DNA of 64,000 nucleotides. It comes from Antilocapra americana (lineage: Eukaryota; Chordata; Mammalia; Artiodactyla; Antilocapridae). Below, piece after piece: positions 48,550 through 59,700 of the stretch; within the stretch, counting starts at the first letter, position 1; every line of letters begins with the position of its first letter. A model generated the notes under the pieces. The model made no database searches. It had not been told where the DNA came from and saw only the letters and a program-made list of their open reading frames with translations. The translations under genes and the position numbers were made by a program. Location: the NCBI GenBank assembly GCA_007570785.1, contig ML664173.1, positions 13,983,933 to 14,047,932 on the forward strand, read 5' to 3'.

Positions 48550-49493
48550 CCTGTAAATAACTGCCTCTTTTTAATGGTGTACAGTCCAAGACCTTCATGG
48601 ATTCCAGCAGACCACCTCTCCTCTTCCCAGTGGCCACGCCTCACCACAACGCTCCTGCAAGTGAGGGGCTCTTGCTGTGCTAGACCACACATCTAGATCC
48701 CAGCCAATCTATGGGGATTGGCTGGGGTAAGAAGTAGGAAATACACTCCCTCCTCCTAAGCCTAGGGTTTCCTCTCAAGCTGAACGAAAAGAGAGCAGAG
48801 GAGTAGGGAGCAAAGGTTACAGATGAAAAGAAGCCTCTGTGCAGGTTAGGTTGCAATTGTTTGGACTTACCTTAAAGCACGGGAAGAGGTCCAGGCCCGG
48901 ACGGACAATGCAGAGGAAGAAGGGGGTAACAGGCAGAACCAGGGTTGTTTTCCAAAGCTGTGTCTTTAACCACCATAGGTTCTGCCCTGGCGACCATGAT
49001 GAGAAGGGACTTGAGATCCTCACTGCTATGGTTTTCTGAACTAGCCTCCTCTCCCAGGAGAACACCCAGCCTTCCTCCTCTTTCCTTTCCTGGTGGACGT
49101 CTGGGGGCTAGGAGAGGAAGAGCCGGGCTCTGGACTGCACCAGGGGCCTCTGGGGGCTGAACTGGCTGTGAGAAGGAGAAAGGGCTTCTTTACAGCCAGC
49201 AGGAACGATCTCCCAGATGAGGAGTAAAAAGAGCTGAGTGGCTTCAGCAGGCCGAGGAGTGTGACAGTCTGGGACCTGAGAAGTTTTATCATGACTGCCG
49301 GGGCTGCGAGGTGTCCTGATGACTGGTTTGGGGCTCCCCTCAACCTCTGGTCAGGTTCACCCCTCCACCCCCTGGGAACTGCCGCAGCTGACACGTGGGT
49401 GGGGCGGCTGCAGCCCCAGCTCCTGGAGGGAAAAAGACAAGGCTCACAGGCTGTGGTCTCTGCCCCGCCCACACAGCCGAGCTGGGGGGAGAC

Positions 49494-49499
49494 TTTATT
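49494..49499 (-). terminator. VASH1: VASH1 poly(A) signal AATAAA
   Basis: TTTATT on the plus strand. It is the only canonical signal I see on the minus strand between the stop codon and the spacer. A GT-rich stretch (gctgtgtgggcgggg on the minus strand) follows downstream. Confidence 0.65.
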
Positions 49500-51471
49500 C
49501 TTTTCAAGGAAAAAGTGAGAACAGGAATGAGACGAAGTGTAAAAGGGAAAAGGGGAGGGGGGCAATACTGATAGGAGAACAACAACAAAGTCCAGTATAA
49601 CACAGCCAACACCATCACCAAGCCCCAGGCCAAGCACACTCCATCTCTCCTCTCATCAGGCTTGGAAGAAATACGAAAACTTGGGACTCTGGAGCACCAA
49701 GATGGGGTGGGGGTGGGGTCAATACTGACACTGCCGCTAGCACTTCGCCAGCCCTGCCTGGTCGGGGTCAGACCTCCCCTCCCGCCCTAGGTACCCCTTT
49801 CAGAGCACCTCCCAGCCCTTCCCTGGTTTTTCAGTGGGACGAGGGAGGTGGAGAGTTCAGCACAGTGGGACTCTGGCACTCAGATCACAGTCCATAGGCT
49901 AGGCCCCCCAGCTCACACTTTGCTTGTGCTTCAAGGCCAGAGGGAGGGCCTGGGGGAAGCCAACAAAGCTAAGCTGAAAACCACCCAGGCAGGGCCCAGG
50001 CACACAGGTCTCTGGGCATGCTCCTGGTCGGGACCCGGTTCCTGGGCCAGGAAGTCAAGTCCAAGTTGGAAGTGGTTGGGGGGGGGATGCTGTGAGAAGA
50101 CCCAGGGCCAGAAACCAGACATGGCCAAACTCGGGCTCTCCCTGCAGCTCAGAACCCTGGCCCTAGGCTTCCTCACGTCACCTGGGGGGGGAGGTGCAGC
50201 TCTCCGTACCTGGCCACATTCAGGAAGGATGGGGTGGCTGCTGAGAGGGGCCAGGGGATGGTAACTCTGCTGAGGCCACTGGAGGGAGAGGACCGGCAGG
50301 TATGAGTGGGTAGGACATGGCTAGAGACCCAGGTTCCCAGTGTTCTGACCTGGCAGCCAGCACAGAGCATGGGCAGCCTGGCCTTGGGGGGCAGTCACTA
50401 TCTCACCATGCCGGCCCACCTTCCATCACACAGCTTTCTCTGACCTCCCCTGACCCCTCCCCAGCCAGGAGCCCCGAGCCCCAGGGACAGAGGAGACCAC
50501 ATTGAGTGCTGGGAGGCAGCCCTGAGTCCGGAGGAGCTGGGCCTGGTCCCTCACGGGAAGTGAGATGAGGTGATGCTGACGATGGTGACTAAGGCCCCAA
50601 GTCCCTGCCCCCTGCCTCCCCAGAAACTCTGCAGCCAGGCCAGCCCCGCGGAGCAGAGCCTGTGTAAACACACCCAGGAGGGGAGGAGGGCTTGCTACAT
50701 ATATGTGAAATGTGTTAAAAAATAAATGAAAAAGCACCACTGTATCCCGTGGGTGTCCACAGGCCCGAGGTCTCAGCGAGGAAGGGAGAGGGAGTGCTAG
50801 GGGCTTCTCAGCGGGGGTGTCGGCTCCCTCCCTTGGCAGACAGCAGCTGGGACTGGGGCTCCATTCTGCTTCCTTCTCCCCAAGGGGCTTGGGAAGGAGC
50901 TGGAGGACCAGAGCACCCCACTGGGTTCCCCTGCCAGGAGCAGCTCTCCCTGACGTCTCCTTGACCCCAGCGCCCCCCTCATGTCTCACCCTCAAGCCCT
51001 GTGGTCCACTTACTGGGTGGACATCACAAGGCACCCAGCTCCACACCCACAAAAGTCCCCGTTTTTAGCCTCATGCCTCCCAAATGGATTCATCTCTGCC
51101 CCAGGTGAAGGTGTGAACGTGGGGGCTTACCACACCCCCTCCTGAAAACTAGGATGGGACAGGAGGCTGAGTTGGGGCTCACAGTGGCCCCCAGACTGCT
51201 CTGGCCGTGATGTAGCCCAGCAGGCAGCTTAGGCACCTCACCAAGGGCCCACTGAGCCAGGAGGAATCCAAGGGAGTGAGCAGCTGGCTTCTCTGCCCGG
51301 CCTGACTCTGAGCCAAGAGCTGCTGAAGAGCTGCCAGGCCGGTGCCTTCCCTGGCGGGCACCCGCGTCAGCAGAAGCATTCTGTCTCCGTCTCTCCCTTT
51401 CTTGGCTCCTCAGGCCTCATCAATCTCCCCAGCAGGCTAAGATCAGCACTGTTTCTGTTCCATTCCACCCC

Positions 51472-51675
51472 CTCTTCCCTGGTGGCTCAGATGGTAAAGA
51501 GTCTGCCTACAAGGCGAGCGACCCAGGTTCAATCCCTGGGTTGGGAAGATCTCCTGGAGAAGGATAATGGCCACCCACTCGAGTGCTCTTGCCTGGAAAA
51601 TCTCATGGATGGAGGAGCCTCGTAGGCTACAGTCCATGAGGTCGCAGAGTCGGACACGACTGACTTCACTTTTTC
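51472..51675 (+). mobile_element. Bov-tA SINE in the VASH1 3'UTR
   Basis: Forward copy (cttccctggtggctcagatg to cggacacgactgacttcact), antisense to VASH1. Short similar flanks (ttccaccc) suggest a target-site duplication. If the 3'UTR call is right, the mature VASH1 mRNA carries it. Confidence 0.9.
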
Positions 51676-53652
51676 CTTTCCACCCACTCTGGTGCCACAG
51701 CCACCGCGGGGAGTTCCCAGTGTCTGTCTGGTTTGCAGGGAGAGTCGAGTGGGAAGGAGGCAGCTGCCCATCTGGGAGCAGCTGCCACAGTGAGGACCCT
51801 GCCCTGGCCCAGCCTGCTTTGGGACACCTAGAACTTCCATCCCCTTCATCTCCATGCCATCTGATTGCATCCATCTCCCCAGCCCAAGCCCCTGCTACTT
51901 CCAGAGATTACAGACCGTCATTCTTTTTCATGTTGGGCTTTTAAATTTTCTGAGTTGCTTGCCAACATTTAAAAATCTGCATATTTCACATAAAAATTTA
52001 GAGTTCGGCAATGAAAAAACATCTGGCCATCTGGTATGCAGGGCCTGCCTTTATACCCGCTGAGCAGCAGCGGCTGAGACTGTGGCCTTCCTTAGTTGGC
52101 CACAGTCCCCACCCAGCCCTGCAGCCTACCTTTCAATCAGCAGCTTGGCCCTGGGGGAATCTGAGTCTACAACTCTGGGCTCTGTGGTCTTTCCTCTTTC
52201 AGACCCTCAGTCCCTAGGCAACCTTACTGACAGTTGCCTCTCAGTACTAAGAAACCTTAATAGTCATCTCCTCCAGTTATCCTTCTGTAACCTAAATCCT
52301 GTCTTCAGCTTTCTAGATGAAAAGCAACCATCTAATCTTTGCTTGAATACCTCCAGAAATGAGGAACTCACTATTCCCCAAGGCCGCCTGGTTCTAAACT
52401 CTCCCTCACCTTCTTTTCTCACTTACACTTCCCAGTTCTTGGGCTCTGCCTCTCCCCAGTGGCCACACTGCGCCCTTTGCCTTCCACTTCTGCTGTTGCT
52501 TGAGCCTCCAGAGCCTCCCTCCTGTTCCGCCAACCTCTTTCCACAACCTCCCTCTTGCCCGCCAGGCAGACAGTGCAGACTCCAGCAGCTCAGGCTCTTC
52601 CCTAACGAGCTGCCTCGTGCCCCAGCCCCGATCATCACTGGGCCCAGGGGAGCAGGGGAAGGGATACAGGCCTCCTTGGCCTGGTCTTCATTTTCCCAGC
52701 AGGGGCTGAGGTAACAGGAGGGGGGAGCAGTCCCTGGGGGCCTCCTGACCCAGGCCTGAGCATCCCACCCCGTCCTCAGCCATGGTTCCTGGACCCACTA
52801 GGTCTGCTCGGTTCCCCACAGACACTCTGAGCCCAGTGCCTCTCTAGGCCCCCGGCCAGGCCCGGCCCCTTTGCAGGGAGGCCCCAGCTGCAGCAACAGG
52901 CAGAGCTGGGCTGAGCAAGGGGGCCAGGGAGAGGTCTGGGAACTCTTTCCCCCAGCAGCTCTCTCCCGGGCGCTCGTCCAGCGCATCCCAGCACTGGGTG
53001 CTGCCACTAGGCAGTGTCCGCCCACACAGCATTGTCTGTGGGGCTCCAAGGGCATCAGGGCCCTCCTGGGCCACACTCTCTGGCTCTTGGGGCACACGGG
53101 GCCTGTGCTAAGCTCCTGATATGGGCCACGCAGACCTTTTTCGGGGTGCTTCCTACCCTGCTTTCCTTTCCCTGGGTCACGATGCTGCCAGGGCAGACAG
53201 GACTGGAGAAACATCGCTCCTCCATCCTGCCATAGCCCAAGTGGAGCCGGAATGTTTCCCATGGGGAGGATGGACCCAAACCCCAGACACTTGGGCAGGG
53301 GTACTAGCCAGAGCCAGCAACCCCTCCTCACCCGGCCCCGCGACACTTAGAATCTTCTATGCACTGGCCTTCCGGCCACTGGCCAGATCCACTAGTTTTG
53401 AAGTTTTTTTTTTCCCAATACTTTAAATTTCAGGTTATCAAGTTAAAACCTCAGAATTCAACTCTTCACTGCCTCTTGGTCCACAGTTAAGAAGGCCTGG
53501 CCCAGCGGAGGAACAGCAGCTTGGGAGGCTGAGCTGGGACACGCTCGCCCGTCATTAGCCCCACACACTCCTCAGGAGCGAGGCTGGTCTGGCTGGAGGA
53601 TGCTGGTCCCCCCCCACCCAAGTGGGTGAGGCAGGAGGTGCTGCCACCCGCC

Positions 53653-53725
53653 TCATACCCGGATCTGGTACCCATTGAGGTCTGGCATGGCTTTGGGCTC
53701 TGAAGGCTTCTTCTCACCGGAAGGC
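53653..53725 (-). CDS. VASH1: VASH1 last coding exon, residues 342-365 and stop
   Basis: PSGEKKPSEPKAMPDLNGYQ then IRV and TGA at 53655-53653. The acceptor follows a cccctgcag tract. The C-terminus IRV is identical to human as I remember it. Confidence 0.96.
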
Positions 53726-56700
53726 CTGCAGGGAGGAGAAGAGGAGGGGGAAGGGGTGAGTGGCCCCTCCGGGAGGTGGGAAAGCGGGGAGCCAGGGGTG
53801 GCTGCCCCACCCCCTGCTGGCTCCCGCCTCCCCATTCTCCAAGGTGTCCCAAATGCAGCAGGAAGGGTCCCCGTGGACGTGCATTTCTGGAAACCCCCGA
53901 CCCGCCTTTCGGGCCTGACTGTAGGCTCCGCACCCTCTCACAGGCTACTGCCCTTCACTGATGTCAGCGACTCTGGCTGCAAGTTAAGTGATGAAGTAAC
54001 AGTGAATCCCTGTGAGGGACCCTGTCTTCTCTCTGAGAGTCTCCCAGGTCAAAGTGAAGGAGGTTGGCTATGGAAGGCAGTGAGGTGCCCCTTATCCCAG
54101 AGAGATGTCTTCAGAAAAGTGGAAAAGTAAAGTCGCTTAGTCATGTATGACTCTATGGACTGTAGCCCTCCAGGCTCCTCCATGCATGGGTTTTTCCAGG
54201 CAAGAGTACTGGAGTGGGTTGCCATCTCCTTCTCCAGGGGATCTTCCTGATCCAGGGATCAAACCCGGGTCTCCTGCATTGTCGGCAGAGGCTGTACCAT
54301 CTGAGCCACCAGGGAACCCCATATAACCTGGAGATGTCTCCAGAATGACCTTTAAAGCAAGAGCCAGACTGACATGGAGGAGACAAAGCTGATGAGGCCG
54401 CCGGGTGTTTTATCAGAATGCTTCTGCTGTCTGGTTACAGGCAAAACCCATGGACTCTCGCGGGGGCAAAGGTTATGCTCAAAGCCATCCCCTGCCATTT
54501 GAGGTTAAAACTTTTTCCACTGATATTCCTGGAAGAGCTCACTGTTGGCTGGGCCCCACCCTTCTACCCTCCCTCCTGCAGAGCCCGTTCTGCAGCTCTG
54601 AGGTTGTGGCCTCGGACCTCCCCACGTGGGCCTCCTGCTGGGCACCAGGGTGCCCACACAGGGTAACCGGTGGGCCAGGGATGTCCTTCTCCCTGGAGGA
54701 ACGGGACTTCATCGCAGCTACATCAACATACAAACCCACCTTCCCAGATTCCCTCCAGCAGGGGTGACAAAGAGAAGGGTGGGGATGCAAAGAGCTTGGG
54801 GGGAGATCAGAGGGAGGGGAAGACGAGCCAAAAGGATGAAGCCACTTTCTGCACCTATTCCGCACCCCCTTGCTGCCAGGAAAGGGGAAACCCAGGGCTC
54901 ACCGCCTTTCGCTGCGGCTGTTCCTGCGGTGGGGGCTGGACTGGCCCCGTTGTGGGGAGGACACATCCTTCTTCCGGTCCTTGGTGGGAGACGGAGGGCC
55001 AGTCCCTTTGCCGATCTGGGTGGGGAGGAAGACACACAGACTCGCTCCAGGACTGCCCCAGAGTCCGTGCTGTCCTGACGGAGCCACAAGCCCCAAAGCT
55101 GTTCTGGGCAGAGCCCAGGAAGCCTCAAGCCCTGCTCTGCCCTGTCTCGAGGTATTCTTGAACCTGTTTCCCAGGTGCTAAAGTGGCCAAGGCCTTGGGG
55201 GTTCCACAGCAGGGCAGCCCAAACCCCATCAGCCCCTGAAACAGCATGGACGTGGGCAGCAGTGACTGGAGGGGTTCATGGTGGCCCCCGAGAAAAGGGG
55301 CGTTTACCCAGGCCAGGAAGAGGTGCCAGCCAGAGAAGCAGCCCATGTCTGAGCTTCAGGCTGGGAGACTACGAGACCCACAGGTGACACTGGTTATCTT
55401 GGGGAGGAAGGCACCATCGCTGTCACCCCATGGTCTTGGTCTAGGGCTGGCGGGGCAGGGCGGCCGGGACTCCTGAAAGCACCTGCGACATGCCTGGGTT
55501 CCCCATCCGGAGACTTAGCCCCAGGCCCATCTGCCGCCCACAGGCTCCGCGAACCTCAGTTTCCTCCTCTGCCTGCTGCGGCCCTCCTGGAGTCCCGGAG
55601 AGCAGCAGTGGACATGAAACTGCCATGGTCATGGCTGTGGCCTCAGGCTGCCAGGAGAGGCAGAGCGCAGAGCTGCAGAGACTGGGCAAAGGGGAGGGGC
55701 CAGCAGGCCCCATGGAAGGCCCCCCGACCAAGTCCAGGCGGACCCAGGGAGAGGACAAGCTTTTGCTCACTTTGAAAGGCTCCGGGGGCAAACATCTCAG
55801 CAGCTCGGCCCACTACGCTGGGTCCAGCAGCAGCCCCCCCCCCCCGCCCCCGCCAATGACCCCTGCTCACTGCGGCTGGGCAAGAGGGAGGAGGAGCCGT
55901 CCCTCCTTATCCCCCCCCCAGTCTCACCCGCTTCCCTTTTCTGACTTCTCCCCTGGGGCTGGGGGTCAAGAGTCGGGATGACAGGGGTGATGGAAGCTGC
56001 TGCCCAGCAAACACTATACCACTCCCTCCAGACAGGCTGTGATTCCCTACTCACAGCCCTGACTCACAGCTCCCTCCACCTGGATGGCAGCACCCTTGGC
56101 CCAAACCCAGCTCCCCTGCAGCCCCGTATGGAGCCTCCCCAGGGCTGCCCACCTGAGGCAGCTGTCTCATCAGCAACGACCTTTGAGTGAAACACAGAAA
56201 CTTTGTACCCCCACCTCCCTGACTCCTGGCTCCACCTCCTTGGGAGGTGAGGTGGAGATGGTGGGATGGTGGGTTGGGAAGATGGGGGAGGAAGGGGGAC
56301 TTCCCTGGAACAGCAAGCCTCTAGGAAGCAGCATCTCTACCCCTGCCCTCACCCCTATATTTCCATTGCTCCCCGCCTCTTCCATCCCCAGCCCTGCCCT
56401 TCCACCCCTACCTTTCCACCCTCACCCCTACATTTCCATTGCCCCTCCACTTCCATCCCCACCCCTGCCCTTCCACCCTCACCTCTACATTTCNNNNNNN
56501 NNNCCCCAGTCCTACCCTTCCACCCTCACCCCTACATTTCCATTGCCCCCCACTTCCATCCCCACCCCTGCCCTTCCACTCTCACCTCTACATTTCCATT
56601 GCCCCCCTTCCATCCCCACCCCTGCCCTTCCACCCTCACCTCTACATTTCCATTGTCTCCCCACCCCTTCCATCCTTGCCCCTGCCCTTCCACCCTCACC

Positions 56701-59700
56701 TCTACATTTCCATGGTCTCCCCACCCCTTCCAACCTCACCCCTGCCCTTCTGCCCTCACCCCTGCCCTTCCAGCCCCACCCTTCCATCTTCACCCTTGCC
56801 CAGGCCCTGGATGCCCTGGGTGGGGCGGCTCGCAGGCACCTTGAGCCGCATGTCACGGGCGTGGCGCTCCAGCTCCTTGCGGAAGTCCTCGCGGCCCAGC
56901 CTCTCCACGTCCAGGACCGAGTGCTTCCACTCGATCTGCTCCACGCTGTGCGGGTCGTGGGACACGCACTGGCCCAGCTTCACCTTCTTCAGCACGTGCC
57001 AGCAGCGGCCGTAGGCGGCCTCGTAGTCCAGCACGAGCTCGCTGAGCGTGCGGAAGGCCGGCGGCTTGTACATCAGGTCCTCGCGCCTGCTCATGCCCAG
57101 CGCCCCGTAGCGACCCCCAAAGTTCACCCCCAGCACGATGTGGCGGAAGTAGTTCCCTGAGAAATAGGTCTTGAAGCTGATGGGGAAGCGTTCCAGGGTG
57201 GGCATGCTGTTGGTGAGGTAACTGGCCACGCCGCCCAGCTAAGGAAACGGCTAGAAACAGGGGCGGGGTGACCACATCCCATCCACTCCACCCGAGAGAG
57301 GCCGTGTGAGCTGCCCCGGACCCCAGCTCCCCACTGCATGCGACAGGTCTTGCTCATCCACATCCTGTCGTCAGGCTTGGGCCCAGCACACAGTAGGCGT
57401 TCAGTGAACTCAATCTCTGGGTCAGGGTGCTCAGTTATTACCGGCTGCTGCCAGCAGGGCACCCTGAACTGCCCGGCCTTCCAGAGTGGTGGGGTGAAGG
57501 AAGGGTGAGGGAGGCCCTCCGTCCACCAGCCTGTCTGTCTCCCCCTCCACTCCCCCTCCCCTGTGTTGCACACACAGCCCTCCTCGCCCCTGCCCTCCCT
57601 CACACACGTGTGCATCACAGATGCACAAACAATCCTGTTCCTTTTCTCTCACCACCCCCACCCTTCCATGCGTAGACCTCGTGCCCGCTGCTTTTCCAAG
57701 AAAATGAAGGTTGCCCGTGGCCTGGGAGGCCATCAGCTGTCCACTCCAACCTCCACGGAGGACCGTCTACACCAGCTCTTATCTCTGGCTGCTCCTTCGG
57801 GCCCTGCTGCTGGCTCCATCTCAGGCCTCAGGCTTGGCTGGGACCACTGACCTCCCCTCCTAAAGCAATTCTGCTCTACTTATGTTCCCCATGGCACATC
57901 ACCACAATCTGTGATTATTTTTACTTCTTGGTTTACTTGCTTACTTTTTGTCTCCTTGGCTAGAATGTAAGCTTTTGAGAATGGGGACCACCTTGCCTGT
58001 CATTTGTTTTTTTTTTTTTTTTTTTTGCTGTATCTCTGGGGCCCAACACAGACATGGCACATGAAAGGCACTCAAAACTCTTTTTGAACAAATGGGTAGA
58101 ATGAGATGAACAGGATGTAGACACTGCATCCAGGGTCCAATGTGCACCTGGTCATTTAACTGTATTAACAAACTTGAGGGATGGCATTGCCATTGTTCCT
58201 TTCTGCAGAGGAGGACTCTGAGGCTCAGAGATGCTAAGGAGCTTGCTTGAGGCCACAGTGAGGATGCAGCAGAGCTAGGATTCGGGTCCAGGTTGGCCTG
58301 ACCCATCTGCATGCAGTCACTGTGATGCTTACCAGGCCTGACTCCTTGCAAACAAATGACCGGGGACACAGATGAGCCAGGTGCAGGCTGAGTGCAGTGT
58401 GGATGGGACCAGGAACAGACTTAGTACAGAGTGCACCACGTGTTTGGGGGGAGCTGGGGCAGTTCTGTGGGGACAGTGGGGAGGCGGCTCGTCCAGATGG
58501 GGGGCTACTCCTATTTTCCTCCTGCCCACAAGCCAGCCAGTAACCCCTGGAAGGCCCCTGGGACCGTGTGATCCCGTCTGGACCAGCTTCTCTGTGTGCT
58601 CATGGGGAGGGGAGCAGGGTCTCCTTCCTACAAGGGGGTGGGAACCTCCACTTTGGAGTGTGGTCCCGAAGGAGAAGCCAACATGGGATGGTGAAGGGGG
58701 CGCTGGCAGTGGCCTGGAGTCCCTAGACTGGCCTCACGCTCGGCCCAGCAGAGAACCCTTTGGGTAGGGCAATGCTGGTGGGTCTCTTTGGGCAGCAAAG
58801 GACTGTCACAGTGGGATTAGCCCTCAGGGAGGAGGCCTGGGGCCACCCCTACAGTCTCTTTGTACAGTTTAAGGCAGGTCTGCCTGTGGGGGTGGGGAGT
58901 ACCCCGTCTGATCCTCCTCAGAGAAGCTGTGCTCCTGGCCTCTGAATGTTGTCATCTTCTCCCTGACCTGTCTGAGCAAGCGAATTCCTCCCTGTTCCAT
59001 TAGCCACCTGCCCCCTCACCCTGCTGGCAGAGCCCAGTGCCTACTCCGGAGTGGTATATGGAATATTTAAAAGCCTTGGTAGGTACAAGGAAGAGGGTGA
59101 TGTGTGGGGTGGGCAAAGATGAGTCAAGACTGGCCTTGAATTGGTAAAACTGAGTGATGGGCATATGGGATCCACTATGTTAATTTATGCTTATATGAGG
59201 TTAAAATTTTCTGTAGTGAAACAAGGTAGGATTCAGGCAGGAACCACTTATGACAGAGAAGTGGCCATATACCAGTCTCCTAACTTTGCTTTAACTGGGG
59301 ATATTGGGTGCCTCCTCTAGGGGCCTCTTGTATATCCTACCTAACTACTCTGGTGACCCAGCTTAGGTCCCAGTTCTACCCTTTGGGTAGGGGAGAGACT
59401 GAGAAACCCTGCTTGCCTTTTTAAAATATAGTGTTTTACATTTAGAGATCAAGGGATGTCCATCATCTCCATAGATCCACATGTCCTGGAAATGCCAACA
59501 GTTGAGCATCCAACCTGCTTCTCCCACTCTTTGGTTCTTGGAAATCGCACATCAGCCTTATCAGACGATGAACCCCGATTTGTGGTTTGGAGAGCAGGGT
59601 CACTGTGTCCACTGCTCAAAAAAAGAAAGCTGCCCAGTAAGCCTTGAAGTTAGCAACTCAGGTGCAAGAGACTAAGCCTGCCTCAGACTCCTTCCCTTTG

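Larger units (their letters stand above)
46116..49474. other. Spacer between converging ANGEL1 and VASH1
   Basis: About 3.4 kb, mostly unique sequence with no SINE I recognise. It contains a 16/17-base tandem duplication (47039-47071) and a 25-base palindrome (48525-48549). No supported gene. Confidence 0.65.
49475..53652 (-). other. VASH1: VASH1 3'UTR
   Basis: Minus-strand sequence from the VASH1 stop to the first canonical AATAAA downstream, about 4.2 kb. A long 3'UTR is in keeping with the human gene. It contains a Bov-tA at 51472-51675. Several long plus-strand open frames here are GC-rich shadows. The extent is inferred from the poly(A) signal. Confidence 0.65.
55016..56839 (-). other. 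VASH1: VASH1 intron between residues 304 and 305
   Basis: 1.8 kb, GC-rich, containing the minisatellite (56330-56810), a poly(C) tract at about 55836-55857 and no exon that I can support. Confidence 0.8.

Noticed and set aside
52082..52714. 210-codon plus-strand frame
   Set aside because: Lies antisense to the VASH1 3'UTR, is low-complexity Ser/Pro-rich and shows no domain or initiation context.
56330..56810. Regular repeats suggesting a CRISPR array
   Set aside because: Units are contiguous and imperfect, without unique spacers, in mammalian DNA. It is a minisatellite.
56084..57160. 358-codon plus-strand frame
   Set aside because: It crosses the N gap, reads the minisatellite as repetitive Pro/Ser/His peptide and then runs antisense to the VASH1 exon at 56840-57221.
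57222..57246. Alternative VASH1 acceptor at ccttag, giving exon start CTGGGCGGCG
   Set aside because: Using it would insert residues not found in vasohibins and break the frame with the AT-ending exon. The ccttag fits better as the U12 branch site of the downstream acceptor at 57222.
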